64,000 nt of DNA from Paralvinella palmiformis (taxonomy: Eukaryota > Annelida > Polychaeta > Terebellida > Alvinellidae), in NCBI GenBank assembly GCA_025642065.1, contig JAODUP010000046.1:587501-651500 (forward strand), written 5' to 3'. The notes under the pieces are model-generated. The model saw only the letters and a list, made by a program, of their open reading frames with translations. It searched no databases and was not told the DNA's origin. Both the position numbers and the translations under genes were made by a program. This document shows, in pieces, positions 59,394 to 64,000 of the stretch (position 1 is its first letter; each line of letters begins with the position of its first letter).

Positions 59394-60264
59394 TAGTATG
59401 ACTAGATTGATAAGGATAATTATAATAATATATAAAACGGAATAACACACATAGACACACACACACATATAATATATACATCATACATACATATATAATA
59501 TATACATATATATATTATATACATACACATATACAACGTCCACGCACACAATTATCACATTGCAACATGTAGAATTCATTTGCAACGGTAAAAGATGACG
59601 TCACGTTTGTCCTTTCCGATTGAAACAAATCTAACAATAATTAGAGAAACCCCTCAATTGCATCACCAACGTACAACCGTTATGATTCTGAAGAAGAGCA
59701 CGATCATGTTATCACACACAAACGTAAACACGCACGGGAGCAACGACGTGTGAACCAAATTTAATTTAATACATTATTTACGAACATTTTAGCTAAACAA
59801 ATTTTCACTATTAGATCATTCGTAATTTTGCTCAGTATAAATATCGTGGAAATCAGAAGGAACGGATCATAAACCGAGTATAAAGAGAACCTTTAAGGTA
59901 TAAACGATGGGCGGGGATAAAATATATCAAATCTGGAGTAATTTGTGTGAAATGTTATCGAAATAAATAGCTAAATTTAACAAAGAAAATACTAACTCTG
60001 TTGAAGTTGCAATCTTTAAGGAAGATGAACCTTTAAAATTATAACTGATTAGCATTATTATAGTCATTTTCTTGTTGTTGTTGTGTTGTTGTTTAGATGT
60101 TATTTCCTGCGCGAAGTATAAGAATTGAAATTTTTTCCAGGCTCACAATTTACATACTAATCCGACCATTCTACGTGATTAATCCATATGTTTGCTTGAG
60201 TACTATTTACAAATCAAAATTAATGCTAAATAACCTTAGTTCGTGCTACAAATTATATCACGAT

Positions 60265-60350
60265 ATCAAGGTAAGCCAATAATAGTTGTTCTCCTGGACC
60301 TATCTACTGCGTTTGATGTAGTTGACAATAATGCGGTTTTTTCTCCACTT
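60265..60350 (+). mobile_element. LINE RT fragment (L2/CR1-like)
   Basis: A short frame reads 'PIIVVLLDLSTAFDVVDNNA', the catalytic 'LDLSxAFDxVDH' block of L2/CR1-type RTs. Nothing else of the element is readable on either side. Confidence 0.7.
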
Positions 60351-60469
60351 GTAGGACTTTGTTGTCAATTATAAGGTGAGGTACAGGACGTGTTCAGAAT
60401 GTAACGTGTTCTCAACGTATCATTCAACTGCAATATATGGCGAGCTGAATATCACCTAAGGGCTGTTGA

Positions 60470-60470
<1 letters not shown>

Positions 60471-60548
<78 letters not shown>
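60471..60548. repeat. (CA)n(TA)n microsatellite
   Basis: Compound dinucleotide array; a second similar array lies at 61554-61622. Confidence 0.95.
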
Positions 60549-60551
<3 letters not shown>

Positions 60552-60647
60552 CACATTGGAACATCTTCCATTCCCAGTAATAGGTCAATACAAATTCCTG
60601 AGTATTATTCAATGAACACGACACACTATTATGCCTCGTTAGAAAAT

Positions 60648-60832
60648 GTTGTTGCTGTTTTACAGCCACTTTTGTGCGAACGATAGATTAAATGTGTCGA
60701 GCGACCTCCTAAGGTAATGAAGCGAAGTGAAAGATGAAACACCCTTCCCACACAGCCATGGCTGAATTTGAACCGAGCTACTAGAGGTATGTGGCCAACC
60801 ACACTGCCATCTAGGCAATGGAGACGTCCCTC
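60648..60832 (-). mobile_element. SINE family B, near full length
   Basis: The minus orientation starts with 'agggacgtctccattgcctag' at its head. The body keeps 'aagatgaaacaccctt' and 'ggttcaaattc' in the box B position, and it ends with the 'ggctgtaaaacagcaac' tail at 60648-60666. Confidence 0.8.
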
Positions 60833-60962
60833 TACCGTCTTCAGAAATCATTTTGAGACACAAGAAGAACTGGTTACAGAAGTCCGTGCCTTTTGTAGCA
60901 TCTCGTATATACTATTGTAACTCTTCCTGGTTCAGCTCGCAGTGATAATTATAAAATAACAA

Positions 60963-61240
60963 TAATATGTGACACTTATATAGCGCCCTATTCACCTGAC
61001 CGAGACCCGTTCCAATCCAGGACACATCTCAACTCCCAATGAAGCATACAACGCGTGCCGCCATTATAGGCGCGAAGCGTTACTCAAACGCATAGCCATC
61101 GCGTCCTGTCAGGTACTCATTTTTTTACGGATGAGTGAACCAGTCGCCACATGACGGCATTGCAGCTCCCGGAGACTCGAACCGGCGACCCTTCGGCTAC
61201 GAGTCCTACGCTCTAACTAACTGCGCTATCACGGTTCGGC
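60963..61240 (-). mobile_element. tRNA-derived SINE, family D, copy with complete 3' end
   Basis: The minus strand starts with 'aaccgtgatagcgcagttagttagagcg' (61237 downwards), box B 'ccggttcgagtctcc', the shared body, and the 'gggcgctatataagtgtcac' end at 60965-60990. It is the longest family D copy here. Confidence 0.85.
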
Positions 61241-61564
61241 TTGAGATCAATAGAAAAAAATATATAATTATATCACTCAATTCCTCAATAATAACTGCCA
61301 GTGAGGGAGCAAAACCATTTCAAAATATTACTGGCTATAAATTTATCAGTGAGATTCTTCTTGAATCTCACTGTGATCTCTGATCCATGACCAAGTCAAT
61401 TTATAAGCTCGAGTCATCCATCCAGTTAGATACTATTGCTCATATCGTATTAACTCATGACCGGGTCTCTAGACTTCAATCTTTCACCCGACTACAGTTG
61501 ACAGCTCGATCCTAGTACGGTAGATACTAGTCCGCACGCGCACGCGTGCGCTCACACACATACC

Positions 61565-61623
<59 letters not shown>

Positions 61624-61849
61624 GGTAAATACACATATATATGTATCACTACGGCTCAGAATGCAAAGTACTTTTAACTATTGGAGCCCTAGGGCGCTGG
61701 TAACAGTTCCTCAACAAAACAAAATTGATGGGCTCCTAGTCCCTGCGGGGTCCTTAGGCTTCGGCTTAATCAGCCTCATGGATAATACGGCTGCAACTAT
61801 TGTGGATACCTGTCTTAGTTAGAGTCATGTGACAATCTGGCATTTAACG

Positions 61850-61965
61850 TGGGAACCCCTAGTTTGTGAAACAAGTTGCCAGAGGAAATGAGAAGTGTCG
61901 TCTCTTGAAAAGTTTAAATCTGTTTAAATGTTGTGTAGGTTTAGAAAGATCTTGATTGGACAAAG
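61850..61965 (+). mobile_element. LINE ORF2 C-terminal relic
   Basis: In shifted frames 'NKLPEEMRSV', 'LEKFKS' and 'CVGLERS' recall the 'WNxLPxEVRxxxSLxxFKxxLK' end of CR1/L2/Rex-type LINEs. The flanks 61630-61850 are unassigned. Confidence 0.55.
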
Positions 61966-62124
61966 GTCGACTAAGTTTAGTACACTTTAAACGTTATTCA
62001 TGCTGTATGCATAGCTTCGCCACTAGTCCAATTCGGAACGTGTCCCTCTGGAAATGAGCTGATAAGTTCGAAATACTTTACTGAATGATGAAACATCTCA
62101 CAGACACATTTCTAGAAAACGTTG

Positions 62125-62295
62125 TGCGCCCCATTGGCCAAACTGATAGCGCGGTTAGCCACAGATCTAGAGCATCTGGGCTCAAACCCAAGCCCGGCTT
62201 TTTCTGAAGAACGTTTCATATTTCAATTCGTCTAATTATCTCGATCAACCCATTTAGTCTCCCTTCTGCACGAAAGTGGACATAAAACAGCAATA
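62125..62295 (+). mobile_element. SINE family B, diverged
   Basis: The head 'gcgccccattggccaaactgatagcgcgg' and the 3' blocks 'acccatttagtctcccttctgcacgaaagtggacataaaacagcaat' in pieces identify it. The box B equivalent is 'ggctcaaaccc'. Confidence 0.65.
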
Positions 62296-62559
62296 TTTAC
62301 ATTTTACTAAAAAACCATATCGATATTTAGTCGCAATAGATACACTAAATATTAATGAATCTCCTTAATGTACATTGGATGAGGGACTAACGACCAAACG
62401 AATGAGCCTTCTTCTATTAATATAACATATGAAAAAGATATATGAGAGTTCGCAGTAGAACGTGTTTCGTGTCAGATGCCGTTGTCGTAAAACGTTTACA
62501 AAGAGCCACTTGTTAACATGGGCGTGTTCCGGTTTGTAGACCTGCTCCAAAGAACATCG

Positions 62560-63614
62560 ACTCTCCTGCTTATCTTGAAATGGCGACGTGACTGACCGTT
62601 AGGCAAATCTCCGAAGTTTCCTCCTTTCGTGGTTGAAATATCTCACCAAAAGAAGGATCCCTGCTTTGACTAGAAAGAGCGCAACCATTTGTCGTATATT
62701 TCCCGTTCTGGGAATTTGCCGCAAATAGTTTCTATTAGTCGTTTTCAAACTGTAAACAAAGATAATTCATAAATACTCGGAAGTGATGTATCAGACGAGA
62801 TCAGTTCGTAAACGATTAGTCTATAAGTTGGCCGAACGAGTTAACTGTTGTCGTTAGCAAGGTATCCAGATATCATATAAACAGCGGATATTCCCATAAG
62901 ACAACCATTCTCTATCCGGAGAACTTCTGATGGGACGTATAAACCTTCTGCACCAATATACAGGTGGACTAGCACAGATAAGGAAGATAAACCACAGTCT
63001 GGATTGGCTCATCTTCTTCTTCTTCTTCTCAGATACCCAAGCGAAAGAAGTTCAAAAAGATTAGGTAATTTTTGTTATCCCAGGGTTAAAAACGAAAGCC
63101 TCACCAAATACCTGTAGATTGTCTAGCAAGTAAACACCGAAAACATCAACAGAGACAAAGGACGTCAGTTACGGCAGGGGGCGTTTCGTTCGCACTTAAC
63201 AGCCATTTGCCAGTTGGAAAGCCAAACCAATAAACTAACCAGTCCGGGTCCAGAAGAACGTCAAACCGTCGGAAAAAAGTGTGAAGAGAACTTTACGAGA
63301 GTAACTGCTCCAGAGTCGAGATAAGTCGGTCGGTGGCAGGGCAATCTGCCCGCTAACAAACTGGATCGGTGAGGATTCCTTATGGTGGGCGCTTCTCGTC
63401 GCCAGAACAACAACAACAACAACAACAGTAGCAACAGCAACAACATTCGACTCCTGGTAATGGATCCTGATGGGCCTCTTATCGGGCGAGGTTACGTTGT
63501 TCCGGCCGAAGACATGGCCATAGAGCAACAGGCTCCCGGATACACGGGATACACATCCAGACTTCAAGTGTCATAAGTACTGGCGGCGTCGACGGTCGGA
63601 GACAGTTCGGCGCC
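62560..63614 (+). promoter_or_regulatory. Promoter and 5' UTR region of the right-edge gene
   Basis: This block is unique in the window, GC-richer than average and free of SINEs, as expected for a promoter/5' UTR. It contains a (TTC)n tract (63009-63030) and an (AAC)n tract (63405-63445). I cannot place a TATA box or initiator with confidence. An upstream 64-codon open frame (63382-63576, containing poly-Asn from the AAC tract) ends 38 bp before the main ATG and could act as a uORF. Confidence 0.45.
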
Positions 63615-64000
63615 ATGGACTCTTCAATAAATTCCGGATCGTCAACGGCGCTCAGCGGGAGGGCCGTTATCCGGGCACTGATCGTAATCCACGTATTCCT
63701 GGCGTCCGGGGCGTCGTGCAAGCCATCGGGATTTGAGGAAGACGGCGAACGCACTCCGGGGCCGGGAATCCCACCCGGGGGCGTCCGGGATGTCGATGAC
63801 TCATTCCGGGATCATTACTACGGCGATCAGGATCCGGGAGTACTGGACGAGCTGGCCGAGCCGGCGCCGGTCGTTCGGCAATTGCCGTTCGCCGGCGACT
63901 TCGTGTCGAATCATATCCCGGTGAATCCGGAAGGACACCAGGACAAAACATTCGTCAATCCGCTGCTTTACCCGGATGCTGACCCGAAGGTGAACGCTCG
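63615..64000 (+). CDS. N-terminal part of a secreted protein (runs off the window)
   Basis: ATG at 63615 lies in a good context (G at +4, 'cgcc' before it) and opens an uninterrupted frame of 128 codons to the window end. Residues 1-16 are Ser-rich and basic ('MDSSINSGSSTALSGR'). Residues 17-34 form a hydrophobic stretch 'AVIRALIVIHVFLASGAS' followed by Cys-Lys-Pro, a likely signal peptide with cleavage near residues 33-36. The mature N terminus is Pro/Gly/Asp/Glu-rich ('FEEDGERTPGPGIPPGG', 'DHYYGDQDPGVLDELAEPAP') and has no Cys, as in pro-regions of secreted factors. Codons are GC-rich, unlike the flanks. I cannot name the family without the rest. Confidence 0.75.
   Translation, partial: MDSSINSGSSTALSGRAVIRALIVIHVFLASGASCKPSGFEEDGERTPGPGIPPGGVRDVDDSFRDHYYGDQDPGVLDELAEPAPVVRQLPFAGDFVSNHIPVNPEGHQDKTFVNPLLYPDADPKVNA

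Noticed and set aside
61135..61383. 82-codon plus-strand gene
   Set aside because: Its first half is SINE D in antisense; the rest is AT-rich DNA.

Overview
The window is animal nuclear DNA: AT-rich, gene-poor, intron-containing and crowded with degraded transposable elements and microsatellites. There are no operons, Shine-Dalgarno sites, rRNA genes or CRISPR arrays. Several tRNA-headed SINE families, L2/CR1-like and Jockey/CR1-like LINEs, hAT, Tc1, THAP-type and XPG-nuclease-type DNA transposons point to an aquatic invertebrate. A mollusc or other lophotrochozoan is my best guess, but no gene here settles it.

Host genes are few. (1) A five-exon minus-strand gene (34139 down to 26365) can be assembled with GT-AG introns and matching phases into a 265-residue protein that I do not recognise; its short Tyr/Trp-rich segments recall small axonemal or sperm microtubule proteins. 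(2) An isolated minus-strand exon (17357-17544, 62 codons, good splice sites) belongs to an unidentified gene. (3) At the right edge a GC-richer unique block carries the start of a plus-strand gene for a secreted protein (ATG at 63615, signal peptide), which runs off the window and is preceded by a possible uORF.

Left third (1-25 kb): repeats and two copies of a transposon-like family. One copy (about 13.74-17.13 kb) has inverted terminal repeats of about 350 bp around minus-strand remnants of a large protein with an XPG/PIN-like nuclease segment and a C-terminal CXC-type cysteine cluster. The other (1.65-3.56 kb) keeps one terminal repeat and a 265-codon open fragment. The rest is SINEs, a roughly 600-bp inverted repeat pair (11.4 and 19.4 kb), a dispersed repeat pair (7.2 and 20.9 kb), minisatellites and long microsatellites.

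Middle (25-49 kb): the five-exon gene with MITE-like elements and SINEs in its introns; a hAT element of the ZMYM1-like class with terminal repeats and an 8-bp target duplication (36.3-37.7 kb); a minus-strand L2/CR1-like LINE (38.05-40.25 kb); and plus-strand LINE pieces (44.6-47.4 kb).

Right third (49-64 kb): the most interesting object is a decayed plus-strand non-LTR retrotransposon (about 49.97-58.95 kb). Its ORF1 region has a coiled coil, an L1-ORF1-like RNA-binding segment and then a NADAR domain (YbiA-like N-glycosidase / ADP-ribosyl-hydrolase family). ORF2 has an APE-type endonuclease and a reverse transcriptase. ORF1 is interrupted by a THAP/P-element-like insertion with inverted ends (50.40-52.50 kb), and ORF2 by a Tc1-type DD34E transposon (about 56.89-58.30 kb). 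The nesting gives a relative chronology. NADAR enzymes remove ADP-ribose-type modifications, so a retroelement carrying one could be countering a host ADP-ribosylation defence; that step is inference.
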